From the NCBI RefSeq assembly GCF_030125375.1, contig NZ_JASJUU010000004.1, positions 1-64,000 of the forward strand: a stretch of 64,000 nucleotides of DNA. The letters run 5' to 3'. The notes below the pieces were generated by a model. It did not search any database, was not told the DNA's origin, and saw only the letters and a program-made list of their open reading frames with translations. This DNA comes from Pseudoalteromonas umbrosa (lineage in GTDB: Bacteria; Pseudomonadota; Gammaproteobacteria; Enterobacterales; Alteromonadaceae). The position numbers were made by a program, and so were the translations under genes. Shown here piece by piece: positions 52,712-63,007 of the stretch (position 1 is its first letter; the number at the start of each line of letters is the position of its first letter).

Positions 52712-55597
52712 ATGAAATTTAAGCTTTTGGCGACCAGCCTTGCTGTTACCTTGGCACTGAGTGGTTGTGCTGCAAATAACGCAAATAACACCAATAGTCT
52801 ACAAAACAATGCTGCGGCTGTGGTCAATGCAGCTGAAAATAAAGTATTTTCTCAAGACTATGTATTGGAAGAGCTCGATAATGGGCTTCGTGTGATGGTG
52901 GTTAAGACTGATTATCCAGATGTCGTATCTTTACAGATCCCAGTGTCAGTTGGTTCGCGCAATGAAATCGAAGATGGCAAAACAGGTTTCGCACACTTCT
53001 TTGAACATATGATGTTTAAAGGATCTAAAAAATATCCTGAAGCAATCTACAAAGACATCATCAAAAATTCAGGGGTTGATAACCGCGCTTATACAACCAA
53101 CGACTACACCAATTATTATTTGAGTTTTTCTAAAGAACATTTAGAAAAAGTATTAGAGATCCAGTCTGATATTTTCCAAAATTTACATTTCAGCGAAGAG
53201 CAATTCCGTACTGAGGCGCTGACCGTAAAAGGTGAATATCTTAAAAATAATGCCAATCCACTTCGTAAATTATTAGGTGCTGTACGTGAAAAGGCATTTG
53301 ATGAGCACACCTATAAACATACTACGATGGGCTTTTTTGAAGATATAGAGGCAATGCCAGATCAAATGGCCTATGCGGATTTATTCTTCGAGCGCTTTTA
53401 TAAGCCTGAATATGCGACCATCATCATCGTGGGTGATGTGGAGCCACAAGCCACGATTAATATGGTGAAAAAGCACTGGGGTGAGTGGCAGCGTGGTGAA
53501 TATCAAGCAGAGATCCCAGTCGAGCCAAAACAGCAAGCAGCAAAATACCAGCATGTCGTCAATGAGGGCCAACCGGGTCACTGGTTACTAGTTTCTTACA
53601 AAGGTCCTGCTTGGCAGCCAACGGAAAAAGATCGCGCTGCGGTAGACTTAATTTCCGAGCTGTATTTCTCAGAAAACTCCAAGTTATATCAAGAGTTGGT
53701 CGTGGATAAGCAAATAGCGACACAATTGATTACCTATAATGCAGAAACAAAAGACCCTGGCCTTTTACATGTGTTCGTTAAAGTTGAAGACGAAAAAGAC
53801 CTTGTGACCGTGCGTGACGCAATTAATCGCACTTATGCAACAGCACGTACGGAATTGGTAGATGAAGGCAAGCTTGCAGCGCTTAAATCAAACAAGCGTT
53901 ATAGCTTTGCTAATGATTTAGACTCATCAAAAGCAATTGCATCTATGCTCGCAAGCTACGTACATTTTGAACGTGACCCTGAAGTTATCAACCAAATGTA
54001 TGCAACGGCAGACACTGTCACCCCAGAAGATATTCGCCTTATCGCAAACAAATACTTTGTTGATTCTGGACGCAATACCGTCACCATGTCAGCAAAAGCT
54101 GAGATCGCTGGTTTTGATAAAGAAGTGGAACTTGACGCACTGGCGGCTGATCTAAACCAGCCTACAGAACAATACTTTACAGTACTGGATAAAACCTCTA
54201 ATTCACCGTTAGTTGATGTGAACTGGTTATTTTACACAGGCGCGGCTGCTGATCCGGTAGGGAAAAAAGGGGTTGCTGCTTTGACCGCAGCAATGCTTGC
54301 TAAAGGTGGTAGTGCAACCAAGTCATATAAAGAAATCCAAAAAGCCATGTACCCGCTAGCAGGTAGCTTTGCCCATCAAGTAGATAAAGAGATGATCGCA
54401 CTGCGCGGCCGTGTGCATAAAGATAATGCACAGCAGTGGTATGCATTAGTAGGTGAGCAACTACTCAATCCAGGTTTTAGAGAAGATGACTTTAGCCGCT
54501 TGAAAAAAGAGCTGATTGATAATATTAATTCAGACTTAAAGTCGTCCAATGATGAAGAGCTGGGTAAAGAGGTGCTTTATCATAAGTTATATCAAGGTCA
54601 TACGTATGAAAGTCTCAATTTAGGTGACTTGTCAGATTTAGAAGCGCTCACATTGCAAGATGTGAAGGATTTCTATCACAGTCAGTTCACTCAGGCGAAG
54701 CTAAATCTAGGTTTAACAGGCGCGTTAAATGACGATTTGAAAGCGCAATTGATACAAGACTTAACACGTTTACCAAAAGGTGAAGAAAAGCGTTTAAATG
54801 TTGCTGATGCGCCTGTACTAGAGGGTATTCATGCGACTGTAGTTGAGAAAAGTGCTAAATCAACTGCTGTGTCATTTGGTTTCCCAATTGATACGGTGCG
54901 CAGCAGTAAAGACTGGACAGCGCTATGGTTAGTACGTTCATATTTTGGTGAACACCGTAATTCAGGCGCTTTCCTATTTGACCGAATTCGTCAAACTCGA
55001 GGTATGAACTATGGTGATTATGCTTACATAGAATACTTCCCACGCGGTATGTACCAAACTATGCCTGATGCGAACTTAGGTCGCTCTGAGCAGATCTTCC
55101 AAGTGTGGTTACGTCCACTGCGCTCAAATAATGACGCGCATTTTGCCACTCGTGTCGCGGTTTATGAGCTTGATAAGATGATTAAGCAAGGGATGAGTGA
55201 AAAAGACTTTGAAGCAACGCGTAATTTCTTAAACAACTATGTACCGCAGCTGGTGGCGAGTCAGGATAGACAACTTGGTTATGCATTGGATAGCCAATTC
55301 TATAACACCGATGAATTTGTCAGCCTAGTGCGTTCACAGCTAGCGAGTTTGAGCTTAGAGGATGTCAACCGTGTGATCCGTGAGAATCTTCAAACTGAGA
55401 ATATGCACTATGTGTTTGTGACAGGTGACGGTGAAGACATGAAGCAGCGTCTTGCTAGCGAGCAGGTGTCACCACTGAAGTACAATGTCAGCAAGCCACA
55501 GGCTTTACTTGATGAAGACAAGATAGTAGAGAGTTATAAACTGTCTGTACCAGCCAGCAACATTGAAGTCATACAAGCGCAGGATTTGTTTAAATAA
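52712..55597 (+). CDS. M16 family zinc peptidase, lipoprotein
   Basis: 961 residues from ATG 52712 (TAGGGACA upstream). The signal ends in lipobox LALSGC. Two M16 halves: the first has the inverted zinc motif H95-FF-E98-H99 with the downstream Glu in EALTVKGEYLKN; the second half (DKTSNSPLVDVNWLFYTGAA; RIRQTRGMNYGDYAYIEYFP) lacks the zinc motif, as normal for the paired structure. Likely anchored to the outer membrane and degrading peptides. Starts downstream of an AT-rich promoter region. Confidence 0.92.
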   Translation: MKFKLLATSLAVTLALSGCAANNANNTNSLQNNAAAVVNAAENKVFSQDYVLEELDNGLRVMVVKTDYPDVVSLQIPVSVGSRNEIEDGKTGFAHFFEHMMFKGSKKYPEAIYKDIIKNSGVDNRAYTTNDYTNYYLSFSKEHLEKVLEIQSDIFQNLHFSEEQFRTEALTVKGEYLKNNANPLRKLLGAVREKAFDEHTYKHTTMGFFEDIEAMPDQMAYADLFFERFYKPEYATIIIVGDVEPQATINMVKKHWGEWQRGEYQAEIPVEPKQQAAKYQHVVNEGQPGHWLLVSYKGPAWQPTEKDRAAVDLISELYFSENSKLYQELVVDKQIATQLITYNAETKDPGLLHVFVKVEDEKDLVTVRDAINRTYATARTELVDEGKLAALKSNKRYSFANDLDSSKAIASMLASYVHFERDPEVINQMYATADTVTPEDIRLIANKYFVDSGRNTVTMSAKAEIAGFDKEVELDALAADLNQPTEQYFTVLDKTSNSPLVDVNWLFYTGAAADPVGKKGVAALTAAMLAKGGSATKSYKEIQKAMYPLAGSFAHQVDKEMIALRGRVHKDNAQQWYALVGEQLLNPGFREDDFSRLKKELIDNINSDLKSSNDEELGKEVLYHKLYQGHTYESLNLGDLSDLEALTLQDVKDFYHSQFTQAKLNLGLTGALNDDLKAQLIQDLTRLPKGEEKRLNVADAPVLEGIHATVVEKSAKSTAVSFGFPIDTVRSSKDWTALWLVRSYFGEHRNSGAFLFDRIRQTRGMNYGDYAYIEYFPRGMYQTMPDANLGRSEQIFQVWLRPLRSNNDAHFATRVAVYELDKMIKQGMSEKDFEATRNFLNNYVPQLVASQDRQLGYALDSQFYNTDEFVSLVRSQLASLSLEDVNRVIRENLQTENMHYVFVTGDGEDMKQRLASEQVSPLKYNVSKPQALLDEDKIVESYKLSVPASNIEVIQAQDLFK

Positions 55598-55620
55598 AAC
55601 TTCAAGCCGTATGAAAGTGT

Positions 55621-55648
55621 AAACGCCTCGCTTATGCGAGGCGTTTTT
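55621..55648 (+). terminator. Terminator after the M16 peptidase gene
   Basis: AAACGCCTCGC-TTAT-GCGAGGCGTTTTT, an 11-bp stem with T-run. Confidence 0.9.
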
Positions 55649-55804
55649 ATTGATTGGCATTAAGTTGCACGCGCGTAAAAAAAACACCATTATAGGAACC
55701 TTAAGTTATAATTAATAACTAGAAATTTGAGTCTGGCTAGTGCTATCAAAGGGTGATGCGCGCTAAGATAAGTAACGACAGTAAATGATAGGCATGTGGA
55801 AATT

Positions 55805-56626
55805 ATGAGACACGAAATTTGGCAACAATTGAGAGAAGAAGCCCAAGAGCTTGTGCAAAGAGAGCCTTTACTCGCCAGTCACGTCTACTCAAGTGTGCTC
55901 AATCATGAATGCTTAGGTGCAGCGTTGAGTTTTATTGTGGCAAATAAGCTCTCAGATGCTGTCGTTTCTGCATTTACCATTCGAGAATTGTTTGATCAGG
56001 CGTTTGTCGATTGTGACCGAATGCTTACCCATGTTGCTTATGATATAAAAGCTGTTAAAGATCGAGACCCTGCTGCCGATAGTTATCTTAACGTGATATT
56101 AAACTTGAAGGGTTTCCATGCATTACAAGCACACCGTCTCGCATATTGTCTGTGGCGACAACAGCGCAAAGAGCTCGCCCGCTTTATCCAAAGTCGCACC
56201 TCTGAAGTTTTTGGCGTTGACATCCATCCTGCTTGTAAAGTCGGCCATGGTATTATGCTTGACCATGCGACTGGTATAGTCATTGGTGAAACCGCGGTGA
56301 TTGAAGACAATGTATCCATACTGCAGTCAGTTACGCTTGGTGGTACGGGTAATGAGCAAGGTGATCGTCACCCTAAGATCCGCGCTGGCGTATTGATTGG
56401 TGCGGGTGTAAAAGTGCTTGGTAACATTGAAGTCGGGGAAGGGGCGCGCATTGGCGCAGGCTCGGTAGTATTGAAAGCTGTTGCACCGCATACCACGGTA
56501 GTGGGTGTACCTGCCAAAGTGGTCGGTAAACCAAATTGCCCATGTCCTGCAGAGAGCATGGATCAAAACTTCTTAGATGATGCGATTAGTCGAATTAACG
56601 ACTCCCATACAAGCGCCATGCTTTAA
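55805..56626 (+). CDS. cysE: Serine O-acetyltransferase
   Basis: 273 residues from ATG 55805, same length as E. coli CysE. It makes O-acetylserine for cysteine synthesis. The N-terminal helical domain ends with AYCLWRQQRKELARFIQSR, then the left-handed beta-helix with hexapeptide repeats (IHPACKVGHGIMLDHATGIV; VTLGGTGNEQGDRHPKIRAG). The C-terminal tail (NFLDDAISRINDSHTSAML) ends hydrophobic, as needed for CysK binding. Confidence 0.95.
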   Translation: MRHEIWQQLREEAQELVQREPLLASHVYSSVLNHECLGAALSFIVANKLSDAVVSAFTIRELFDQAFVDCDRMLTHVAYDIKAVKDRDPAADSYLNVILNLKGFHALQAHRLAYCLWRQQRKELARFIQSRTSEVFGVDIHPACKVGHGIMLDHATGIVIGETAVIEDNVSILQSVTLGGTGNEQGDRHPKIRAGVLIGAGVKVLGNIEVGEGARIGAGSVVLKAVAPHTTVVGVPAKVVGKPNCPCPAESMDQNFLDDAISRINDSHTSAML

Positions 56627-56641
56627 GTTGCGCTTGGTCTG

Positions 56642-57316
56642 ATGCGCTCCAAGAGTTCTTTGGTATATGCGTTTGCTGCAGGTATTTTATTAACTTGTGG
56701 TGTTTATGAGATACGTCAAACTGATTTGGGCTCTGGAGACGCACTACCGGAGAAAGCGTCTCGATTAAATGAGGGCACACGCGAAGAGGCTGAAGAACAT
56801 CTGTTAGAACAAGCTATCTCTGCGGCTCCACCACAAGATACGTACAGTAATGAGTTAGCTGCTTTAAATCAAACCACACAATACGCACAGCTGGTTCAAC
56901 TCATTCAGCAATTAGAGCAAGAAAATACGCGCTTGAAAGCGCAGTTATCCAACCCCAGTGAATCTTCATCTTCAAGCTATAATGTTCCAAATCAATTGAA
57001 AAATATATTCGCACACCAGCGGCGCGATGAAGTATGGGCCTCTGAAGTGGAGCTATTTGCGGAAGATTTTTTATATGAGGCGAGTCTGCATGATGATATA
57101 GATATGCTATCTGTCGAATGCAAGCTACATATTTGTCAGCTCAACTTTGCCTCGCAATCACATAACTCTTCACCAAGGTGGCAGCAGCTTCACAAAGCTC
57201 TACTTAACATGCCTTGGATGAAGCAGTTTAAAACGGTGACCGCTGTGCAAAACCAAGGCGTCATGCAGATACACCTGAGTTTAAAAACCAGTGAACAATT
57301 AAGAAGTGAGTACTAA
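56642..57316 (+). CDS. Hypothetical membrane-anchored protein
   Basis: A 224-residue protein with an N-terminal span (SLVYAFAAGILLTCGVYEI), a Glu/Gln-rich coiled coil (YAQLVQLIQQLEQENTRLKA) and a C-terminal domain with two Cys (SVECKLHICQLNFAS) that may form a disulfide. Probably periplasmic. It is 15 bases after cysE, so possibly co-transcribed, and convergent with xseA. Family not recognised. Confidence 0.7.
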   Translation: MRSKSSLVYAFAAGILLTCGVYEIRQTDLGSGDALPEKASRLNEGTREEAEEHLLEQAISAAPPQDTYSNELAALNQTTQYAQLVQLIQQLEQENTRLKAQLSNPSESSSSSYNVPNQLKNIFAHQRRDEVWASEVELFAEDFLYEASLHDDIDMLSVECKLHICQLNFASQSHNSSPRWQQLHKALLNMPWMKQFKTVTAVQNQGVMQIHLSLKTSEQLRSEY

Positions 57317-57317
57317 C

Positions 57318-58667
57318 TTACTCGTCTTTTTCTTTAATTGCAGTGACTTTAGTATGTAGTTGCCCATCTGCGAGCTGTGTAATAAGCGCGTCGCCGGTTT
57401 TGACCTCTGATACCGAACTGAGCACATGTTTGCCTTTTTGAGTAATACTGTAACCTCGAGATAGCACTGTCAGAGGGCTGACACTGTCAAGTCTAGCAGC
57501 AAGTAGCGCCAGCTGGTTTTTTTGGCGGCTTTGCTGCTGTTTCATAGTATTGTGCAAGGCTGATTCCAATCTCTGTACCTTTGCTTTGGCTTCATTCAAG
57601 CGCTTTTCAGGGTGGAATTTTAGTAGTGTATGCTCAAGCACATTCACTTTGTGATGGTATTTTTGTTGCTGATATTGCCATGCTCGGATCAAACGTTGCT
57701 GCAATTCATCGACGCGCTGCACTTGTTGCATTAATTGGTTCTGAGGATGCTGCAGGCTTAATCGCTGTTGTAGCCGTGCAATATGTTGTTGTTCATCATA
57801 TAGCTTGCGTTTTAACGCATTTGTTAGGCGCTGCTTTCTATCTTTTACATAACTTATCAGTTCATTACTATCAGGGCTCACTAACTCTGCGGCTGCTGAG
57901 GGGGTAGGGGCACGTAAATCAGCGACATAGTCACTGATGGTGGTGTCTATTTCGTGGCCTACAGCACTGATGACAGGGAGGTTACAGGCAAAAATAGCAC
58001 GGGCGACGACTTCTTCGTTAAAGCACCACAGGTCCTCTAGCGAACCACCTCCGCGACCCACTATCAATATATCGACTTCATTACGCTTATCTGCCAATGC
58101 AATCTTTTCTGCGATTTGCACTCCAGCATCTTTTCCCTGTACGAGTGTGGGGTAGATGGTGACTTCTAATTGAGGAGCTCGGCGTTTTAGCACAGACAAA
58201 ATATCTTTGATGGCAGCGCCGGTTGCTGAGGTTACAACCCCAACTCGATTGATTTGTTGCGGAAGCGGTTTTTTATGGAAACTATTAAAGAGTCCTTCAG
58301 CAGCGAGCTGCATCTGTAGCGCTTCAAATTGTTGTTTCAGTAAGCCTTCACCTGCAGGAGCCATCTGTTCGACGATAAGCTGATAATCACCACGGGGTTC
58401 ATACACTGAGACACGGGCTTTGACTTGTACTTGTGCGCCATTTTCAGGGCGATATTTACAATATCGGTTATTGCCTCGCCACATGGCCGCCTTAATTTGT
58501 GCTTTTTCATCTTTGAGAGAAAAGTACCAATGGCCAGAAGCGGGGGCGACAAAGTTTGAAATTTCACCCGTCAACTCAAGAGAAGCGAAACCTTGTTCTA
58601 ATAAACTGCGAATTTCGCGATTTAGACGCGAAACTGTATAAACTTTGTTGTTTTGTGGCAACGACAT
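57318..58667 (-). CDS. xseA: Exodeoxyribonuclease VII large subunit
   Basis: 449 residues from ATG 58667 (GGAGCTCGG upstream; in-frame ATG 58679 lacks a site). N-terminal OB fold (VYTVSRLNREIRSLLEQGFA; LELTGEISNFVAPASGHWYF), catalytic region (IVGRGGGSLEDLWCFNEEVV; ISAVGHEIDTTISDYVADLR; RAPTPSAAAELVSPD), and long coiled coils. With XseB it degrades single-stranded DNA from both ends. Divergent from guaB. Confidence 0.95.
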   Translation of the reverse strand: MSLPQNNKVYTVSRLNREIRSLLEQGFASLELTGEISNFVAPASGHWYFSLKDEKAQIKAAMWRGNNRYCKYRPENGAQVQVKARVSVYEPRGDYQLIVEQMAPAGEGLLKQQFEALQMQLAAEGLFNSFHKKPLPQQINRVGVVTSATGAAIKDILSVLKRRAPQLEVTIYPTLVQGKDAGVQIAEKIALADKRNEVDILIVGRGGGSLEDLWCFNEEVVARAIFACNLPVISAVGHEIDTTISDYVADLRAPTPSAAAELVSPDSNELISYVKDRKQRLTNALKRKLYDEQQHIARLQQRLSLQHPQNQLMQQVQRVDELQQRLIRAWQYQQQKYHHKVNVLEHTLLKFHPEKRLNEAKAKVQRLESALHNTMKQQQSRQKNQLALLAARLDSVSPLTVLSRGYSITQKGKHVLSSVSEVKTGDALITQLADGQLHTKVTAIKEKDE

Positions 58668-58800
58668 ACCGAGCTCCATAAAAAATTCACAGACACTTTA
58701 GCACATTTTTTGCTAAATTTTGTTTACTCACATAAGGAACGCTGATAAAATGCGCACGCAATTCCTTATACTCAGAATTCACTTGAGAGAAGCCGCACAC

Positions 58801-60270
58801 ATGCTAAGAATTGCAAAAGAAGCCCTTACTTTTGACGACGTACTATTAGTACCCGCTCATTCAACTGTTCTACCGCACACAGCGAGTCTTAAAACTCGTC
58901 TGACACGCGATATCGAGCTTAATCTGCCACTTGTTTCTGCGTCAATGGACACAGTTACTGAAGCACGCTTAGCGATTGCCTTAGCGCAAGAAGGCGGCAT
59001 TGGCTTTATTCACAAAAACATGACCATCGAAGAGCAAGCCGACAATGTTCGTAAAGTGAAAACTTACGAAGCTGGTATTGTTACTTTCCCGGTTACAGTG
59101 ACAGCTGACAAAACAATTGCTGAAACAATTGCCCTTGCTGAAGAAAAAGGGTTTTCAGGCTTCCCAGTAGTGGGTGCTGATAACCAGTTAGAAGGCATTG
59201 TGACAAGTCGTGATATGCGTTTTGAAACTCAGTTAGACAAGCCTGTTTCGTCAGTGATGACAAAACAAGCAGACCTAGTGACTGTAAAAGAAGGCGCGGG
59301 TCGTGAAGAGATCCTTGGCCTGATGCACGAACACCGCATCGAGAAAATCTTAGTGGTTGATGATGCATTTGCACTGAAAGGCATGATCACTGTTAAAGAC
59401 TATCAAAAAGCTCAAGAAAAGCCGAACGCATGTAAAGACGCACAAGGTCGTTTACGTGTTGGTGCTGCTGTGGGCGTTGGTGCTGGTACTGATGAGCGTA
59501 TCGCTGCATTGGTTGAAGCAGGTGTGGACATCTTATTGATTGATACATCTCATGGTCACTCTCAAGGTGTAATTGACCGCGTTAAAGCAACGCGTGCAGC
59601 TTACCCAGAGTTACAAATTGTTGCGGGTAACGTTGCAACAGGCGCAGGTGCTCTTGCCCTTGCAGATGCTGGTGCAGATGCCGTTAAAGTAGGTATTGGC
59701 CCTGGTTCAATTTGTACAACACGTATTGTTACAGGATGCGGTGTACCACAAATCACAGCTATTTCAGATGCTGTTGAAGCACTAAAAGAGCGTGATATTC
59801 CAGTCATCGCCGATGGTGGTATTCGCTATTCAGGTGACATTGTTAAAGCGCTTGTTGCTGGTGCAGCGTGCGTCATGGTTGGTTCAATGCTTGCTGGTAC
59901 CGAAGAGTCACCGGGTGAAGTTGAATTGTATCAAGGCCGTTACTACAAGTCTTACCGTGGTATGGGTTCTCTAGGTGCTATGAACCAAAAAGAAGGTTCT
60001 TCAGATCGTTACTTCCAGAAGAGCAACCAAGCAGACAAGCTTGTGCCAGAAGGCATTGAAGGCCGCGTTGCATACAAGGGCCCAATTGCTGCGATTATTC
60101 ACCAGCAAATTGGTGGTATTCGCAGTGCAATGGGCTTAACAGGTTGTGCAACAATCGCTGAGCTGAACATCAAACCTGAGTTTGTACGTGTTACATCAGC
60201 AGGTATGGGTGAGTCTCACGTACACGATGTACAAATCACCAAAGAAGCGCCTAACTATCGCTTAGGTTAA
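58801..60270 (+). CDS. guaB: IMP dehydrogenase
   Basis: 489 residues from ATG 58801; oxidises IMP to XMP, the first step to GMP. Catalytic Cys305 lies in [13 protein letters not shown], at the same number as in E. coli. Two CBS domains occupy about residues 95-200 ([39 protein letters not shown]). The flap motif [10 protein letters not shown] is present. A terminator-like hairpin separates it from guaA. Confidence 0.97.
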   Translation: MLRIAKEALTFDDVLLVPAHSTVLPHTASLKTRLTRDIELNLPLVSASMDTVTEARLAIALAQEGGIGFIHKNMTIEEQADNVRKVKTYEAGIVTFPVTVTADKTIAETIALAEEKGFSGFPVVGADNQLEGIVTSRDMRFETQLDKPVSSVMTKQADLVTVKEGAGREEILGLMHEHRIEKILVVDDAFALKGMITVKDYQKAQEKPNACKDAQGRLRVGAAVGVGAGTDERIAALVEAGVDILLIDTSHGHSQGVIDRVKATRAAYPELQIVAGNVATGAGALALADAGADAVKVGIGPGSICTTRIVTGCGVPQITAISDAVEALKERDIPVIADGGIRYSGDIVKALVAGAACVMVGSMLAGTEESPGEVELYQGRYYKSYRGMGSLGAMNQKEGSSDRYFQKSNQADKLVPEGIEGRVAYKGPIAAIIHQQIGGIRSAMGLTGCATIAELNIKPEFVRVTSAGMGESHVHDVQITKEAPNYRLG

Positions 60271-60304
60271 GTCGGCCAACGTGCGTTGAGCCCGCAAAAT
60301 TGTC

Positions 60305-60330
60305 AGGGCTAGCAGCAGCTAGCCCTTTTT
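60305..60330 (+). terminator. Terminator/attenuator between guaB and guaA
   Basis: AGGGCTAGC-AGCA-GCTAGCCCT followed by a T-run. Confidence 0.85.
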
Positions 60331-60396
60331 AATTCTGGTAAAGCAGGTTAGCTGTGCTTTACTAATTTTATCGTTTCCTAACTAACGAGATTTTCA

Positions 60397-61971
60397 ATGA
60401 GCAAAGACATCCATGATTCCCGTATTTTGATCTTAGACTTCGGTTCTCAATACACGCAGTTAATTGCACGTCGTGTACGTGAGATTGGCGTTTACTGTGA
60501 ACTTTGGGCGTGGGATGTAACGGAAGAGCAGATCCGTGAATTCAACCCTCAGGGTATCATCCTGTCTGGTGGTCCAGAGTCAACCACAGAAGAAAATAGC
60601 CCAAGAGCACCTGAATATGTGTTTGAGGCAGGCGTACCTGTACTTGGTGTATGTTACGGCATGCAAACAATGGCGATGCAGCTAGGTGGTAAAGTACATA
60701 GCTCTGATAAGAAAGAATTTGGTTACGCAAAAGTTGAAAAAGTCGGTAACTGTGCACTATTCGAAGCGATTGAAGATCACATCGAAGATGGCATTGGTCA
60801 ACTGGACGTATGGATGAGTCACGGTGATAAAGTGGTTGAAATCCCTGACACATTTGTAACAAGTGCGAAAACGGATACGTGTCCACACGCGGCAATGTCT
60901 TGGGAAGAAAAACGTTTCTACGGTGTGCAATTCCACCCAGAAGTAACACACACGCAGCAAGGTACTCGTTTGTTAGAGCGTTTTGCGATTGATATCTGTG
61001 GCTGTGAGAAGCTTTGGACACCTTCGCAGATCATTGAAGATGCGGTTGAGCGTATCAAAGAGAAAGTCGGTGATGACGAAGTTATCTTAGGACTATCTGG
61101 TGGTGTTGATTCATCGGTTGTGGCTATGCTAATCCACCGTGCGATTGGTAAGAAGCTAACGTGTGTATTCGTTGATAACGGTTTACTTCGTTTAAACGAA
61201 GGTCAGCAAGTAATGGAAATGTTTGGTGATAAGTTCGGTTTGAATATCATCAAAGTAGATGCTGAAGATCAGTTCCTAAATGACTTGGCTGGTCTTTCTG
61301 ATCCTGAAGACAAGCGTAAAGCAATTGGTCATACGTTCATTGACGTATTCGATGCTGAATCTAAAAAGTTGAAAAATGCTAAATGGCTAGCGCAAGGTAC
61401 AATTTACCCAGACGTAATCGAATCAGCGGCGTCTAAAACAGGTAAGGCGCACGTGATTAAATCTCACCATAACGTAGGCGGTCTGCCTGATGATATGGAA
61501 ATGGGTCTAGTAGAGCCACTTCGCGAGCTGTTTAAAGATGAAGTACGTAAGATTGGTTTAGAGCTTGGTTTACCTTATGACATGCTATACCGTCACCCAT
61601 TCCCAGGTCCAGGTCTAGGTGTACGTGTACTTGGTGAAATCAAGAAAGAATACTGTGATTTACTTCGTCGTGCAGATGCTATCTTCATTGAAGAGCTTCA
61701 TAAAGCAGACATCTACCACAAAGTATCTCAAGCATTCACTGTATTCCTTCCAGTTAAATCTGTAGGCGTAATGGGTGATGCACGTAAGTACGACTGGGTT
61801 GTATCATTACGTTGTGTAGAAACCATCGACTTTATGACGGCGCGTTGGTCACATTTACCATATGACTTCCTAGGTCTGGTATCAAACCGTATCATTAATG
61901 AAATTGATGGAATTTCTCGTGTTGTTTACGATATCTCAGGTAAACCACCTGCGACCATCGAGTGGGAATAA
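60397..61971 (+). CDS. guaA: GMP synthase (glutamine-hydrolysing)
   Basis: 524 residues; aminates XMP to GMP. The N-terminal class I glutaminase has the nucleophile Cys in [12 protein letters not shown] and the His/Glu pair in [11 protein letters not shown]. The ATP-pyrophosphatase carries the P-loop [13 protein letters not shown], and the C-terminal dimer domain ends KPPATIEWE. Next to guaB as in most gammaproteobacteria, with a strong terminator after it. Confidence 0.97.
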   Translation: MSKDIHDSRILILDFGSQYTQLIARRVREIGVYCELWAWDVTEEQIREFNPQGIILSGGPESTTEENSPRAPEYVFEAGVPVLGVCYGMQTMAMQLGGKVHSSDKKEFGYAKVEKVGNCALFEAIEDHIEDGIGQLDVWMSHGDKVVEIPDTFVTSAKTDTCPHAAMSWEEKRFYGVQFHPEVTHTQQGTRLLERFAIDICGCEKLWTPSQIIEDAVERIKEKVGDDEVILGLSGGVDSSVVAMLIHRAIGKKLTCVFVDNGLLRLNEGQQVMEMFGDKFGLNIIKVDAEDQFLNDLAGLSDPEDKRKAIGHTFIDVFDAESKKLKNAKWLAQGTIYPDVIESAASKTGKAHVIKSHHNVGGLPDDMEMGLVEPLRELFKDEVRKIGLELGLPYDMLYRHPFPGPGLGVRVLGEIKKEYCDLLRRADAIFIEELHKADIYHKVSQAFTVFLPVKSVGVMGDARKYDWVVSLRCVETIDFMTARWSHLPYDFLGLVSNRIINEIDGISRVVYDISGKPPATIEWE

Positions 61972-62000
61972 TGATAATTAGCACAAGCTAATTGAATGAA

Positions 62001-62033
62001 AAAAAGGCGAATATAATAAATATTCGCCTTTTT
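62001..62033 (+). terminator. Terminator after guaA
   Basis: AAAAAGGCGAATAT-AATAA-ATATTCGCCTTTTT, a 14-bp perfect stem. Confidence 0.92.
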
Positions 62034-62076
62034 GTTTATAAAAGACGCAAACAAACAAAAAAATGCATTTTTCCTC

Positions 62077-62104
62077 TTTACCTTTTCTAAAAGCTCTTTA
62101 TAAT
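62077..62104 (+). promoter_or_regulatory. Predicted tRNA-Trp promoter
   Basis: TTTACC (62077-62082), 16 bases, TATAAT (62099-62104), followed by a GC-rich discriminator GCGTCG typical of stringently controlled stable-RNA promoters. Confidence 0.65.
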
Positions 62105-62117
62105 GCGTCGACATTGC

Positions 62118-62194
62118 AGGGGCGTAGTTCCAATTGGTAGAACAGCGGTCTCCAAAACCGATGGTTGCGGGTTCGAGTCCTGCCGCCCCTGCCA
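62118..62194 (+). tRNA. tRNA-Trp (anticodon CCA)
   Basis: 77 bases including encoded CCA. Acceptor AGGGGCG/CGCCCCT, D-loop with AATTGGTAGA, anticodon loop CTCCAAA giving CCA, T-arm GCGGG-TTCGAGT-CCTGC. All arms are complete. Confidence 0.97.
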
Positions 62195-62266
62195 CTTCTT
62201 ACTTTTCCCACGTAATTGAATCTTTTACTACTACCATTTAAAATCAGTATAAAAAGTGTTTTCATC

Positions 62267-62554
62267 ATGCATCCGATACATGCTCAATTACTTGGTTTAA
62301 CACCACTCAAGCTCAAAGCTCGCTATGATACGCAAGTTGCTTCGCAAGATGAGTCAAATGCCCCAATCAATTTGCAGCTGACAGCGCAATTGACAGAAGA
62401 TATTTGTCTTGCTTTAAACTGTACTGACTTAGTGGTGGTGCTAGGTGATTCAATCGCCTTAAATGGCAGTACACTGACACTGCCTAGTGACATATTGAAT
62501 GCCCAGCAAAAGCAACATCTATGGCAGGTGATATCTCATGCAATATCAGCATAA
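62267..62554 (+). CDS. holD: DNA polymerase III psi subunit-like protein
   Basis: 95 residues from ATG 62267. Directly upstream of rimI with a 17-base overlap, the classical holD-rimI arrangement. Features are MHPIHAQLLGLTPLKLK at the N-terminus and LVVVLGDSIALNGSTLTLPS in the middle. E. coli HolD has 137 residues, so this is a short version; HolD diverges strongly among gammaproteobacteria. Assignment rests mainly on position. Confidence 0.6.
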   Translation: MHPIHAQLLGLTPLKLKARYDTQVASQDESNAPINLQLTAQLTEDICLALNCTDLVVVLGDSIALNGSTLTLPSDILNAQQKQHLWQVISHAISA

Positions 62555-62990
62555 AGACGCACTCGGAGAGTTTCCGTTAGATAAGGTCATGGAGATTGAG
62601 AATGCGTGCCACAGCCATCCGTGGAGCGAAAAAACACTCGTCTCATGCATTGGTGGACGCTACTTTAATATGTGTCGCGATAGTGAGCAGGGGTTGATTG
62701 GGTACTTTATCGCTGAGCGAGCGGGCCCTGATTATACTTTGATGAATATCTGTGTACATCCAAATAGCCAAGGCCAAGGAATTGCAACTGAGTTAATGCA
62801 TGCCTTGATCGCTTGGTGTCGAGATGAGCAGGCGGAAAACTTATTTCTTGAAGTTAGAGCATCGAATACACCAGCGATTGCTTTGTATGAAAAGGCGGGT
62901 CTGCATGTGATGGGTAGAAGAAAAAACTACTACCCGACTCAAAACGGTAAAGAAGATGCTATTTTAATGGGGCTACAGTTCACACAGTGA
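62538..62990 (+). CDS. rimI: Ribosomal protein S18 alanine N-acetyltransferase
   Basis: A 150-residue GNAT enzyme: acetyl-CoA loop HPNSQGQGIATELMHALI, then LFLEVRASNTPAIALYEKAG and YYPTQNGKEDAILM near the C-terminus, all RimI signatures. Acetylates the N-terminal alanine of ribosomal protein S18. Overlaps holD. Confidence 0.92.
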   Translation: MQYQHKDALGEFPLDKVMEIENACHSHPWSEKTLVSCIGGRYFNMCRDSEQGLIGYFIAERAGPDYTLMNICVHPNSQGQGIATELMHALIAWCRDEQAENLFLEVRASNTPAIALYEKAGLHVMGRRKNYYPTQNGKEDAILMGLQFTQ

Positions 62991-63007
62991 AGAAGCGACA
63001 AGCAAGC

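Noticed and set aside
55903..55960. Possible prophage or island in the cysE-xseA region
   Set aside because: Gene content is ordinary core metabolism with normal spacing and terminators; no mobile genes or repeats were seen.
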